Origin: Catonia carolina
Taxonomy: Eukaryota; Arthropoda; Insecta; Hemiptera; Achilidae
Length of the DNA stretch: 64,000 bases
Reading direction: 5' to 3'
NCBI GenBank assembly: GCA_035578175.1
Contig: JAQMRL010000014.1
Span: 19,172,895-19,236,894, forward strand
This document shows, one piece after another, positions 10,321-20,750 of this stretch (position 1 is its first letter; every line of letters starts with the position of its first letter). Under the pieces are notes generated by a model. It ran no database searches. It saw only the letters and a program-made list of their open reading frames with translations, and was not told where the DNA came from. The position numbers were made by a program, and so were the translations under genes.

Positions 10321-10638
10321 CAAATGTATACGCGGTAGTGCAATATGGCATTGTATTATTTGATCTTTAAATGTGATGTACAAATTGAATGATACGACAG
10401 TTTGTTGACGAAAGATCCCGAGTTTGATTTCTTGCTAAGGTCTGGAAAATATGACATGTTCAAACCTACATTGTACTGTTCCTTAACCAAAGTGTATGTA
10501 GAAAACATACTTGACGTCTGATAGGTAGATGTTCTTAAGTCCAGAGATGCGCGAAAAGAATTCTAAATTACCCCCACTACTTTACATCGTCTATTATATT
10601 TACCTAACGAGTCACGAGAATGGCTTTTGCATATGGAT

Positions 10639-10677
10639 CAGGGCCGTTGAATAAAAGACCCTTATTTAACGGCCCTG
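10639..10677 (+). mobile_element. 39-bp hAT-type micro-element
   Basis: CAGGGCCGTT...AACGGCCCTG, a 39-bp palindromic insert with 10-bp perfect terminal repeats, flanked by exact 8-bp duplications ATATGGAT (10631-10638 and 10678-10685). The 8-bp duplication and CAGGG ends are hallmarks of hAT transposition. The same site is unfilled in copy C (62719-62730) and copy A. Far shorter than usual hAT MITEs. Confidence 0.9.
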
Positions 10678-11433
10678 ATATGGATGCTGTGAGGAAGGAA
10701 GAAAAATCTGACGTGCTGCCAACCTCAACAGTGAGACACTTAAATTTTACTTCCATGCAATTGCACCGTTAGTTAACCACATGTTGCCTTTCAATTAATA
10801 TTCTTCGTTGTAACTCACACTTTTTCACTTAAACCCCATTTTTTTTAAATTTTTCTTAACATACAAAGTTTCCAACTAAAATTTAGTCTTTCTTTCAAAA
10901 CCGGTAATATCATTACATATGTTGGCATCACTTTCTTATTGATATATCAGTTTCCTTTTTTTACCAGGTGTCAAAAAAACTGATAATGAAGAATTATCTT
11001 CTTCAATGTCAGTAACTTCCTTCCTGATACTTTGAACTGCAGGAAGATAAACATCACAGTAGTTAGCTGCTTGCTCAAGGTTTTAGTTAAGAGGCACAAA
11101 AAGGTAATTATGTTAAGCTTCAACTTCACAGCATTTTATTACATTGCATATTAAGGAATGATTTTGATCCTCGCTGCCATGGCTGCACACTGCCGCTGCC
11201 GTAGCAGAGGCTGCTAACTACTGGTTCAATTCATTTGTTATATGGATGTTTCCGATATCCGCCCTAGCAGCACATGCGACACTGCCTGAGCTGCACTGCT
11301 CAAGCTGTCCAGCCGCCAGGCCGCGCCAGAAGCAGTCTGGCAGCTGCAGCGTCTAGTAGAACAGACTGACGAGCGATACAGACAATCATGTCAAATTCAT
11401 AATATAAAATTGTGTATTTGTATTTTGTATAAG

Positions 11434-11597
11434 ATGGAAAATAAATTTTGTTTTGTTCAAAAAAAATTTTCGGTGTGTGATGACGAAAAGCTGGTTGAAG
11501 TTGTCTGTAAACATCCAATTATTTATGATGCCACTATGGCGGGTTATAAAGATGCTGTACTCAGAGAAAATATATGGAAAGAGATTGGTGAAAATTC
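11434..11597 (+). pseudogene. Harbinger accessory protein, MADF domain N-terminal half
   Basis: From the ATG at 11434 the frame contains DEKLVEVVCKHPIIYDATM, then GYKDAVLRENIWKEIGE, a MADF domain of the form used by PIF/Harbinger DNA-binding partners to bring the nuclease to DNA. The frame leaves the family at about 11597, where the internal deletion joins it to the nuclease remnant. Confidence 0.8.
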
Positions 11598-11599
11598 TT

Positions 11600-11791
11600 C
11601 TTCTTTAAATCATCAACCACCAAACTTAACACCGTTTCGAATAGGGAGTAATTTAGCCTACAGTATTTTCTAAACAGGTCTTCATCATGTTTCACGTGCC
11701 GCTCGATAAGTATCTGAAAGCAACCTTCCTCTTCATGGGTTTTGTATGTTTTATTTACAGCTTTGCGTTTCCATAATAGCATCAACATCAA
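11600..11791 (-). pseudogene. Harbinger (HARBI1-like) nuclease N-terminal fragment
   Basis: Minus-strand frame with RHVKHDEDLFRKYCRLNY and SLFETVLSLVVDDLKKK, the helical N-terminal region before the DDE domain of HARBI1-like nucleases. The catalytic domain is deleted. The same element's MADF gene points towards it. Confidence 0.75.
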
Positions 11792-12267
11792 TGTCTCATC
11801 ATCCTCTTCTTATTCTGCTTGTAAACGTAATCTCATTTTTTTTTTACAATCAACATGCTGTAAGTTGTATGTCGGAGGAGTAGTATATTGTATCACGTTC
11901 TATGATCAACTGGTCTAACAGCGATACTCGAAAACATAATGCCGCTGCTATGACAGCGCGATGCATTGTACGCGGCAGCTTGTTGCCACGGCGGCAAGGA
12001 TCAAAATCGTACCTTTAGATTTTGTTGAGCACTGTGAACAGTTCAACTGTGTTTTCAAGAAACCGACATTTCCATTGACGGTAACAAACAGTTACATTTG
12101 TACACTTAACGTACAAAAGTTTCACGATATACTGCAAGTTCTCTAAGTATAGTTTACAATGTTGTGGTGACAAACTGACACAAAAGCAACAGCGCATGCA
12201 CACCGATGCTTTCCTCCCTTTACCCCTCGTTAAAACCAAAGGCAAACTTGTGACTCAAGTAACTACA

Positions 12268-13620
12268 GTTTCTCCCACAATTTATTGTTATGTTGAATCT
12301 AGCCTCGAACAGATATCACATTCACTGAATCTTTTAGCGAAGATCCAAAAGCGAGGCATACCAACAGTTTAATACGTACAGTCACAAAGCTGACTGGTAT
12401 AAATATAATCAACTATGGTGGCATGCGGGCCGCACATGCGCAGTAAGTAGCTCCCCCACCACAGCGTCGTAACTTGATACAGGCTGCCTCTAAAGTAGTA
12501 CTCACTACTCATTGTGTTCTGTTCATGCGGTAATCGTTTTGACATTTGTGTCCCTGTCGAAATTAGTTGCGCGCGCACAAAATACGGGGAAAAATGTCTG
12601 AGATTCATTTTGGGGTAATAGGCAATAAGTTTTTTCTAAATGATGTACCTACCATAAGTTTTGACAGGCCCAAAAGAGATGTACGTCATAACCTCATTCT
12701 GTTATATTTATTATACAGTTCTTTTTGTTAAAATTTCATACAACTGACATTTTGCGTGTGTAGTTGATTTCTAAAAATTGAGGTATGTTTGTATAAATTT
12801 CACAACTATAAAAATTGATTCAGCTTCTTGGAATACTAACAGGAAGGAGACACTAGACATGATGATCTATCTCTGACTTACCTTCAAAAAGTGATTTTTT
12901 CAAGCTCGTTTATTATTTCTCTTTCTGCCCTACATACATCAAATTACAGATAAAATTTTATAACAAAATAATAAAACGCATATTATGTCATCCTGGAAAA
13001 GAAGTTATATTAGCCTACGTGATACGCAAAAAATGCGATGAGATTTAAACGTCTAACTTTGTACAAGCATATCTTATATAAATATCAGAATATAATAATA
13101 ACATTTATAGTGTAATAAAATATGAGTCGTTAGGAAGGGAAAGTAATTTTTTTCAGAATATTTTGATAAAAAATGAGCTTGTTAGAGTGAAGTGAATGAA
13201 ATTGGTCAGAGAGTGCCCTACCGTACCGCGTATTGTCACTATTGTGCTTGAACACCGTGCACCGATTGAAATAAGTTGAGGGGAATGGCGGATGCAACAC
13301 ATTCTCTCTCTGTCTTGCTACCCTCCCTACATCTCGCCGTAATTAGCGAACAGTATAGTTAAGAATGGAAATCGCACACCAGCACTCTAAAGAACCAGCA
13401 ACCTCAGTTACTCTTATATCTAAGATTTTCTTTAACCCTAATGGGTATACATAACAATCTATTCACTTTAGAACAATACGGAACCCCACGACCAGTGAGA
13501 TAAGGATGACATATATGACACATTTAGTCTTGTACAGCCTCAGACCGACCATTCCTGAAAAGTATGATTAATTGAACCCCCACTATTAAAATTACTGCAG
13601 TAACCACAATCTAGTATTCA
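12268..13620. other. No recognisable feature
   Basis: No coding frame or transposon signature found. A CATGCGCA motif occurs at 12433-12440 and a GC-richer patch lies at 12420-12590. Nothing supports a gene call. Confidence 0.4.
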
Positions 13621-13624
13621 AATC

Positions 13625-14225
13625 AAAATAAAAGTTAATAAAATAGGTCCCAGAACTGTATAGTCAGTAGTTTTAAAGATATCTGACATAAAATACAAAA
13701 TATTGATATAATAAAAAATATATGTTTTTACGTATAACTGCAATCACTTAGCAAAATTTACTCGTTTGCAAAGCTTGATTCTCAGAATTTTTAGTTGTCT
13801 GATTTATATTAAAAATGAATTATTTAAAAAAGTTATCAGTTGTTATTAACTTTATTTATATCAAATTGTTCAGAATTAAATTGTCTACAAATTTCATTAC
13901 TAAAATTAGATTGTTTATTACAAATTTTTAAAAGTTAATGCAATTTAAACGTAAAAAATGAGTTTTTTATATCAATATTTCGTGTTTTATATCAAATATC
14001 TTTTAAACTACTTAAGATACAGTTCTAGGACCTGTTTTATTAAATTTTTCACAAAAAATGAACCCTGAAAAATTCAGTACGACCGAATTTTACCAGGGGA
14101 AACTGAAATCAGGGTGAAATCTATAACTCGCTAAAGAAGCGTTTTTGGATATATTAATATGAACTTTTTTCATTATTTTGATGAGAGAAATACGCCTGTG
14201 AATTGTAAAATCCTCCAGAAACACC
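13625..14225. repeat. Foldback family FB3, diverged copy
   Basis: The left arm 'ggtcccagaactgtat...' (13648 on) recurs inverted at about 14040-13980 ('atacagttctaggacc'), giving imperfect arms of roughly 230 bp centred near 13855. The right side continues with 'taactcgctaaagaagcgtttt' and 'atatgaactttttt', which are shared with 41500-41590 and 55880-55920. A run of about 19 A follows at 14238-14256. Confidence 0.7.
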
Positions 14226-14724
14226 CGGTATATGATAAAAAAAAAAAAAAAAAAACAAGCAATATCTAGATCTTAACAAAAACTTTATTTATAAAATTAT
14301 AATAATTTTTACAAATGTTAAATTCAAATTACATAACCATAAATCTCTGGAAAGTTTTCAACATAAATTAATAATTAAATTGTACCTAAAAAATATACAC
14401 AGAAATTAATATTATAAATAGAATATGATTAAAAAAAAATTACTAGAAAGATATACATACGCATATAAATATATATTTTATGACAAATACATTAATAAAT
14501 AATTTATATTTATTCTTGGCAAAAAATAACTATAACTTACAAACGATTAATGTAATAAAAAGTTCAAGTTATAAAATTTTTATTTTTGTTCGAAAATATA
14601 AGAGAAAAATTGTTCGATATATTTGTTCTAAATAATTTATAAAATAGATATGAGAGCTATTCAGAATATAATTTTATGAATAGCTCTACAAACAATGAAC
14701 AACTAATTATTTGGGAATTTTGAG

Positions 14725-15115
14725 ATGAAATTTTTAAGATCAGCCTTGCAGAAGACCAGAAGAGACAAGGTCAGAAATGAATATATAAGAAGAGATATGC
14801 AGGTGACCTTAACGATGGAAGAAAGATTACGTACCGCAAGACTCAAATGGTTTGGACATGTACAAAGGATGCCAGAGGCACGTATCCCCAGACAGTACTT
14901 GGACATGGAGGTATCTGGAAAGAGACCCGTTGGACGTCCCAGAAGAAGATGGACTGACCAAATAAGGGATGATCTCCTAACAAAAGGAATGACACTACAG
15001 GATATCAGAATACAAAAGGTATATCAAGATAGAGATAGATGGAGGCATATCGTCCACTCAAATCCTACCCGGCCTGCTGGAAGGATACCCAGATGATGAT
15101 GATGATGACTGGTAA
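14725..15115 (+). mobile_element. 5'-truncated LINE tail with (GAT)n end
   Basis: Frame 14725-15096 encodes the C-terminal tail of a non-LTR reverse transcriptase: TARLKWFGHVQRMPEARIP, KRPVGRPRRRWTDQIRDDL and a final DRWRHIV. It ends at a stop followed by GATGATGATGATGA, the microsatellite-type 3' end. The polymerase domain is absent. Confidence 0.85.
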
Positions 15116-15536
15116 CTCTATTTTATATAATGAATTTATATAATAAATTTCACTAACCTTCCTTTTTAACTGCGTCAACTTTTATTTTCACTTACACATG
15201 TTTCGGTGGATCCAACATCATCAGAGTAAATAACATATAATTGAAACTAAAAACTTTATTTATTAAAAATCTATAGAAGATAATACATCTTCAGTCATTT
15301 GTATTTATACAAATGATGAGATGACATTATACAAATGAATTTATACAAATGACTGAAGATGTATCATCTTCTATAGATTTTTTAATAAATAAAGGTTTTA
15401 GTTTCAATTATATGTTATTTACTCTGATGATGGCGGATCTACCGAAACACGTGTAAGTGAAACTAAAAGTTGATGCAGTTAAAAAGGAAGGTTAGTAAAA
15501 TTTATTTTATAAATTCATTATATAAAATAGAATTAA
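15116..15536. repeat. Foldback MITE with ~190-bp arms
   Basis: Near-perfect inverted repeats: 15118-15308 (ctattttatataatgaattt ... tcttcagtcatttgta) against 15345-15535, with a short AT-rich centre of 'acaaatga' repeats. Each arm has 'tttcggtggatcc' or a variant, also seen at 19067-19079. No coding capacity. Confidence 0.9.
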
Positions 15537-15539
15537 TTT

Positions 15540-16180
15540 CAAACTGCAGGATGCATTATAAAGATTTATTTTTGAATACTGGTAACGCGCTATAAGTTGA
15601 CGACAGCGCCTATCATGCGGAGGACAGTATACTATCTATCCTACTTACATCGGCAAACCCGAAAGCATAAAACATGTATCAAGCGTGTAACTCAAAATGT
15701 AACCACCACAAACACTTAAGTAATAAAATTCAGTTCATGACCCGTCACACTAAATAAGTAAGGAGTAACGTATTATTTAAAGAACGTGAATTGTTTAAAA
15801 TTCAAATGCAATTTAATATAACTTTACTGAAAATAATAAAATATGAAAACCCTAAAAATACAATAACATTTTGAAATTACCGTAGAACTAGTAGCCTATT
15901 ACACACGATAATAAGCTCGCATCGACGGAACTCACAGACTAATTAGTCTATCACTACAAATGTCCGAGTGCAGTAATTAAGTTTACTGCTGATGACCAAA
16001 AAGGATACTAAATATAGCTTAGGCCTAGTATTATGGCTCATTTAGAATGAATGTTTATTATTTAGGATAATTATTAATACAATGGGATGTTTATAAAACG
16101 ACAGTTGTAAACATAATAAATCAATATAAGAGTAAAACTACGACATGATGTCATGGTTAGAGCTGTCACTATGATGTATT
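15540..16180. other. No recognisable feature
   Basis: No family-like reading frame, terminal repeats or RNA gene seen. It is the flank upstream of the TATA-like signal at 16189. Confidence 0.35.
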
Positions 16181-16188
16181 TAGAAAAG

Positions 16189-16230
16189 TATAAATAGAAC
16201 CACTTCCAACCCCCGCATAGTCCAGTCTTA
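16189..16230 (+). promoter_or_regulatory. Possible TATA plus initiator core promoter
   Basis: TATAAATA at 16189-16196 is followed about 35 bases later by TCCAGTCTTA (16221-16230), near the arthropod initiator TCAGTY. A short ATG frame follows at 16254 and reaches a possible GTAGTA donor within 30 bases. The spacing is slightly long, and no gene is recognised downstream, so this is only a candidate. Confidence 0.3.
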
Positions 16231-16469
16231 CTCACGCTGACGATCATCAACTTATGTTGCGTTACCAGTACTTGAAAACTTGGTAGTAATTACATCAGGT
16301 GATTCAGAACAAGTGACATAGCAAGCTAAAACATGACATTTAGTCGTTAATCTAAAAAAAACTTCTAATATGAGAGCGTATTGTAAAGTAATGCCTCCAT
16401 TGATATTTGTAAACAAGTCACTCTAGAGGTGATTCACAGCCGCAACCGAAAAATTCAAAACAATGCCAT

Positions 16470-16790
16470 CTGCCGGGAAAGTCATGATTACCGTTTTCTA
16501 GGATTGTGATTGCATCGTTCATATGGAGTTTTTTTGAACGTGGCTGTACTGTCAACTCCGAACAATATGTTGCTACTCTATCAAATCTGAAGCAACGCCT
16601 GCGTAAGGTTCATCCAGACAAAGGGCCAATTCTGCATCATGACAACGCTTGTCCTCATGCAAGTCTGAAAACATGCACAGCATTAGAAAAGCTTGGGTTT
16701 CAAGAATTTACCTCATCCACCTTATAGCCTAGAACTTGGGCCCTGTGACTTTTTCTTCTTTCCAAAGCTTAACCTTTCTTCTACGGGAGG
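16470..16790 (+). pseudogene. mariner transposase fragment
   Basis: Frame with VFWDCDCIVHMEF (first catalytic Asp), a spacer QYVATLSNLKQRLRKVHP, then ILHHDNACPHAS (second Asp) and, after a frame change at about 16725, LGPCDFFFFPKL (third Asp region). This is a DD34D mariner core without its N-terminal DNA-binding domain or recognisable termini. Confidence 0.85.
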
Positions 16791-16799
16791 CAATCTTAG

Positions 16800-17429
16800 T
16801 TGCCCTGGTAGTTAACAGCTTTTAAAGCCTATAGTAAATGTATTTATGATGCAATTTGTTCGGTTCATATATAAAATTACGCGCCTTGAATAGCTCTATA
16901 ATTTCATATAAAACACAATGTAAATGTTTTAATAGCAAGGTTGAAACGATGGTTATAAGTTATCAAGTTACCTTTGAAGTAGTCCTACCTTCTAGACATG
17001 TAACTTAGGTAATATTTCATCTATAAGGTTGGAAGAACTACCTACTAAACCAGAATGGTGCGTAGATGCTATAAAATCAAACCTTTTCGTCCTATGTGCA
17101 ACCGTTGGCGTGGTATCCGGAAATTCTGAGAGTAAACATTATCTTTCTTCATCAAACCTCCCTCGACCTTTTTCATGGCCTATTACAAACACTATCCTTT
17201 TACCACTACTACATAATTTTTTATGTGTATTTGTAACTGTACATGTGTTCAATGTCAATACTATTCACAGACGTATTGTGAACAAGAGAGTGGGGAATGG
17301 CAGGAATTTGACAATGCAACCCTATTAGAATATCACGGATTCTGTTCCCACTTTGAGCAATTGCATTCTATGTAAGTACAACAGTCTTCTCTGCTCTGCG
17401 TTCGTTCATTCAAATATTTTTTCGTGGGG
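16800..17429. other. No recognisable feature
   Basis: An open frame of 99 codons (17029-17328) is present but has no motif I recognise, no supporting splice sites and ordinary base composition. Treated as noncoding. Confidence 0.3.
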
Positions 17430-17905
17430 CCCGCTGTAGCTAGCGAAAAACACAACCGATTTTCATGCTTTTATAAATAAAAATAACCTTACGTGTTTTA
17501 TAAAATGCCAGTAAATTTTTCAAAATTTTTATTCAGTAAATAACTTGAATAAAATATGTTTTTGTTGCAATCTTTCTATAAAAAAATATGAAATTGCGGA
17601 AAAATTTTGCAAATTTCAAACTGCAATTATTAGGGTTAATGTTACTTAAAATTATATTGCAAAAAATGGTTTTATACACGAAAATGTCTTCTACAAATTA
17701 CATTGCGTACAATTTTATGAAAACTTAAATTTTAGCAAGTTACAGCAAAAAATATAAAGTAACCTACAAATTTTTACGCACTAAAGTGTTTCCACCGCTG
17801 TAGCTAGTGAAAATCACAACCGATTTTTATGTTTTTATAATAAAAATAACCATAAATGTTGTATAACATGCGTTTTTTTCAAAAAAAAATTTATCGGTAA
17901 TGGAC
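17430..17905 (+). repeat. Direct repeat pair 362 bp apart
   Basis: About 115 bases starting 'ccgctgtagctagcgaaaa' at 17431 recur at 17792 ('ccgctgtagctagtgaaaat') with the same order of 'cacaaccgatttt', 'ataaaaataacc' and a run of T/A. The unit resembles the 'gctagcgaaaaatttc' part of the FB3 family. The spacing suggests a tandem duplication that has diverged. Confidence 0.7.
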
Positions 17906-18213
17906 TTAGATAAATGAATTTATTTGGGAGCGTGTTTTGACATTTAAACATTCACTCTACGACAAAAAACACGCCGTAGCAGAAGGGTTAAGGGAACATC
18001 TCAAGAGCATGCATTTCTCTTCGGATGTAGAGGTGAGAAAATAAGTGCCATACGAAAACTTCAGACTTTTTCCGTGACGGACTTTTCTAAAGCGTAGTAC
18101 ATTGGCGTAAATGTGTCGCTGTTAATGGCGATTATAAAAATAATATATCCTTTACTAAAAAAAATTATAACAATAGAGGCATTATCTTTTAATACAACTT
18201 TGTATTTACACTT

Positions 18214-18428
18214 TTTTACTGCTTTCTTTATCTTCAAATAGTTACGTGTACTTTCGCGGTGCGCACCACTTTTTCATGTAATAACATAAAACTTTTAGAA
18301 TAATTATTATAAAGACTCCATCTTCCTTGACAAAGTTTTCATTCAGGTCTGAATCAAAACTGTAGAAACTGTGCGCACCGTGAAAATGCTCATAACAAGT
18401 TGCAAAAAACGAAAGAAGTAAAAAAGGG
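18214..18428. repeat. Short MITE-like inverted repeat
   Basis: Imperfect arms of about 60 bases: 'ttttttactgctttctt...actttcgcggtgcgcacca' at 18214-18270 and its inverse ending 'tgtgcgcaccgtgaaaatg...aaaaaaggg' at 18369-18428. The inner GCGGTGCGCACC core is best conserved. No target duplication assigned. Confidence 0.65.
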
Positions 18429-18429
18429 T

Positions 18430-19100
18430 TAATATTGTAAGTTTTTTTACATTAATATGGATTCTGCTGCTATGATGCTAATTAATAACTTAAATAATTA
18501 TAATTTAATTGTTTTAAAATGGCGAATCTTTATAATGCATCTTGCAACAGTCGCTGTACCACTCGTTTTTACCTTTTGTTCCCTTCGAATAACTTTTTAG
18601 ATACAGAAGCCAAATCAATATCTTAATTTACGCGTTTACGATTTGCTCACGTTTCCTTCCATCCCACAATATTTTAATTTTTTCGGATTATTCCTTCATA
18701 AGTTGTTCAATGTTGTGGGATTCGCGCCTCTTTTTTCCATTCTCTCCCATGAAGATCATTCTCTGGCTTTTTTCTCAAAAAATTTCCCTTCTCTGCATGG
18801 GTTGTGTTTCAGTTTTTATATCTTTAAGATCATTTAATGTTACTGTGAACCAATGTTACTGATTTTGTTTTGAAATTTATTATTGTATCAAAAATTTATA
18901 TTGACAATCTGCTATCGTTCATTCTTACCACAAGTACGAAAAATAGAAGTCTCATTTTGCTTGTTCCATGGATTATGTTTTAGTTTTTTTGAACCAGGTC
19001 TAACATAATTGTCTTTTTTATCACCCTTTTATATATAATTTTATTTTCTACTAGCATGTTTCGGTGGATCCATTTAAACATGTCAATAAAAAATAAAAAT
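18430..19100. other. No recognisable feature
   Basis: AT-rich sequence. The fragment 'catgtttcggtggatcc' at 19062-19078 matches the arms of the foldback at 15116-15536, so a small piece of that family lies next to the mariner at 19102. Confidence 0.4.
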
Positions 19101-19101
19101 A

Positions 19102-20578
19102 TGAGGTGTGTCCGGAAAGAAATGTAACTTTTTTTTGTGCTGGTACCTAACACTTTCAGTGCTAAACCCGTAAATTTACAGGTTCACGAAACTTCGCTAC
19201 AGTGCGAACCCCGTAATCATAGGGGTCGACTTTCATGAATTGTGCAATACATACGAACGTTTTTATACGGGTTTTCTAATGTTGTGAAAATTTTTTAATA
19301 CTTTTAGTTACAATTTAACCACTAAAGCGCTGTTTTAAACTCAATTACATAGTCTACGACTTGTTTCACGATGTGTTATTTACAGGTCAAAAAGTAGTGC
19401 ATCTAAACTAAAATTAGTAAAAGTGTCGCACAGAAAAGATCAAATTATTCGTGAATTGACGGATGAATGTAAATAGTTGATTTGTAAGTGAATATATACA
19501 AGGTTTTATCAGTGTAGTTGTTAATTATGGTTCAATTTTTTTTTCAAAAAAGCCCTTATTTCATTAGGGTCAAAATCAATATAAGTTAAAACAACTACAA
19601 TGAAATAGTGCTTTGAAGAGGAAAAATGGAGCTTTAATTTGAGTTAAGATACATTAAATTCCATCAAAAAAATGAATTTGCTATAAAATATCAAAAATGT
19701 TTAAAAATGGCCAGCATACTAGGTAGTTTTTACAAAAAACGTCCAGCACTGTAAGTGTTTAAGTAGCTGCAGAGCGTTCCGACCAGTTGGGTTAGGTGAA
19801 AGAGGACTTCACCGGTCTGCTCCAAGCATTTGGAGTGTCAAGGATCGCTGTCTCCACACACTGTTTAGTGACCGTGTCACAAAACGCGATGGAATTGTCT
19901 CTCAAGCAACGTTATGCGATAAAGTTTTGTTCGAAACTAAGAAATCTTTTCCGGAGACGCACCAATTGATTGTGGAAGTTTACAAGGACAATACTCTAAT
20001 GTATTCGCAAGTTTCACAGTGGTTATAAGTGTTTAAGGAAGGCCGGGACTACGTGGTTGTGCTGGATGATTGTCAAAACTAGGACAACTGATGAGAATTT
20101 GGCTCGTGTGCGTGATCTGTTAAAATCTGATCATCGGTTGAGTATCCGGATGATCGCAGAAACCTTCCAATAACAATTGTACATTAACTGGTGACCGATA
20201 AATTTATTCATGAGGAAGGTGAATGCCAAACGGGATCCCAAGCTTTTGATGGATGATCAGAAGATTCACCGGGCTGGGTGAAGCACAACTTGACAATGCT
20301 GCCGTAGTCCCCCTACTATCTGTCCGGATATGGCTCCGGCTAACTTCTCTCTCTTCCTGAGGATCAAGACCGCCCTGAAAGGAATCCGTTTTGGATTGAT
20401 TGAAACTGTTCAAGGCATTATGACACGGGCCTTCTACGTCGTGTACCGTGCATGGCAGAAACCCTGGAAGTGTGTAGATGCCCAATGAAACTACTTCGAA
20501 GAATTTTAAACATTGGTAACGATACCTACAAAAAATTCATTGGTTAAAAAAATTGCATTACTCTCCGGACACACCTCA
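19102..20578 (+). mobile_element. Decayed mariner element with both ends
   Basis: Ends TGAGGTGTGTCCGGAAAG and, at the right, the complement of TGAGGTGTGTCCGGAGAG, flanked by TA. The remnant of the transposase begins with MELSLKQRYAIKFC at 19890, continues in shifted frames through a 'TRTTDENLARVRDLLKSDHR' linker and a decayed middle, and ends with the SPDMAPANFSLFLRIKTALK core at about 20325-20385. Several frameshifts and stops are present. The ~750 bases between the left end and the start codon are unusually long for mariner and may contain another insertion. Confidence 0.85.
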
Positions 20579-20750
20579 TATGTAATAAAAAGGTAAAAAC
20601 AAATGGTATATCAGCTGTAACAGGTTAATAAAAGAAAATTAAAGTATTTTTAAAATAGATTTCATTAAAAAGTAATAATAGATGAATCTCCCAAATATAT
20701 GTTCATTCATTTTTCAAACTCCATAATTTTCTCACCGTTTATACCTTACA

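Larger units (their letters stand above)
11154..12014 (+). mobile_element. Internally deleted PIF/Harbinger element
   Basis: 861 bp with terminal repeats AGGAATGATTTTGATCC and, at the other end, the complement of AGGTACGATTTTGATCC, flanked by TTA duplications (11151-11153 and 12015-12017). PIF/Harbinger elements insert at 3-bp TWA sites and carry two genes: a DDE nuclease and a MADF/Myb-type DNA-binding protein. Here the N-terminal part of each survives, converging head to head with the middle lost (about 11597). Copies A and C of the host transposon show the empty site. Confidence 0.92.
10600..12267 (-). mobile_element. Copy B of the HTH-transposase DNA element with nested insertions
   Basis: On the minus strand the sequence follows copies A and C: left terminus at about 12267 (TTACTTGAGTCACAAGTTTG), the HTH remnant around 11110-10970 (EQAANYCDV, then a TPGKKRK linker), and the right terminus with 'gtgtctcactgttgaggttg' near 10725 ending around 10600. 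It is interrupted by a PIF/Harbinger derivative (11154-12014) and a 39-bp hAT derivative (10639-10677). It has stops in all frames. Confidence 0.8.

Noticed and set aside
18643..18837. 64-codon ORF rich in Phe and Leu
   Set aside because: AT-rich random frame; no motif, no splice support, no start context.
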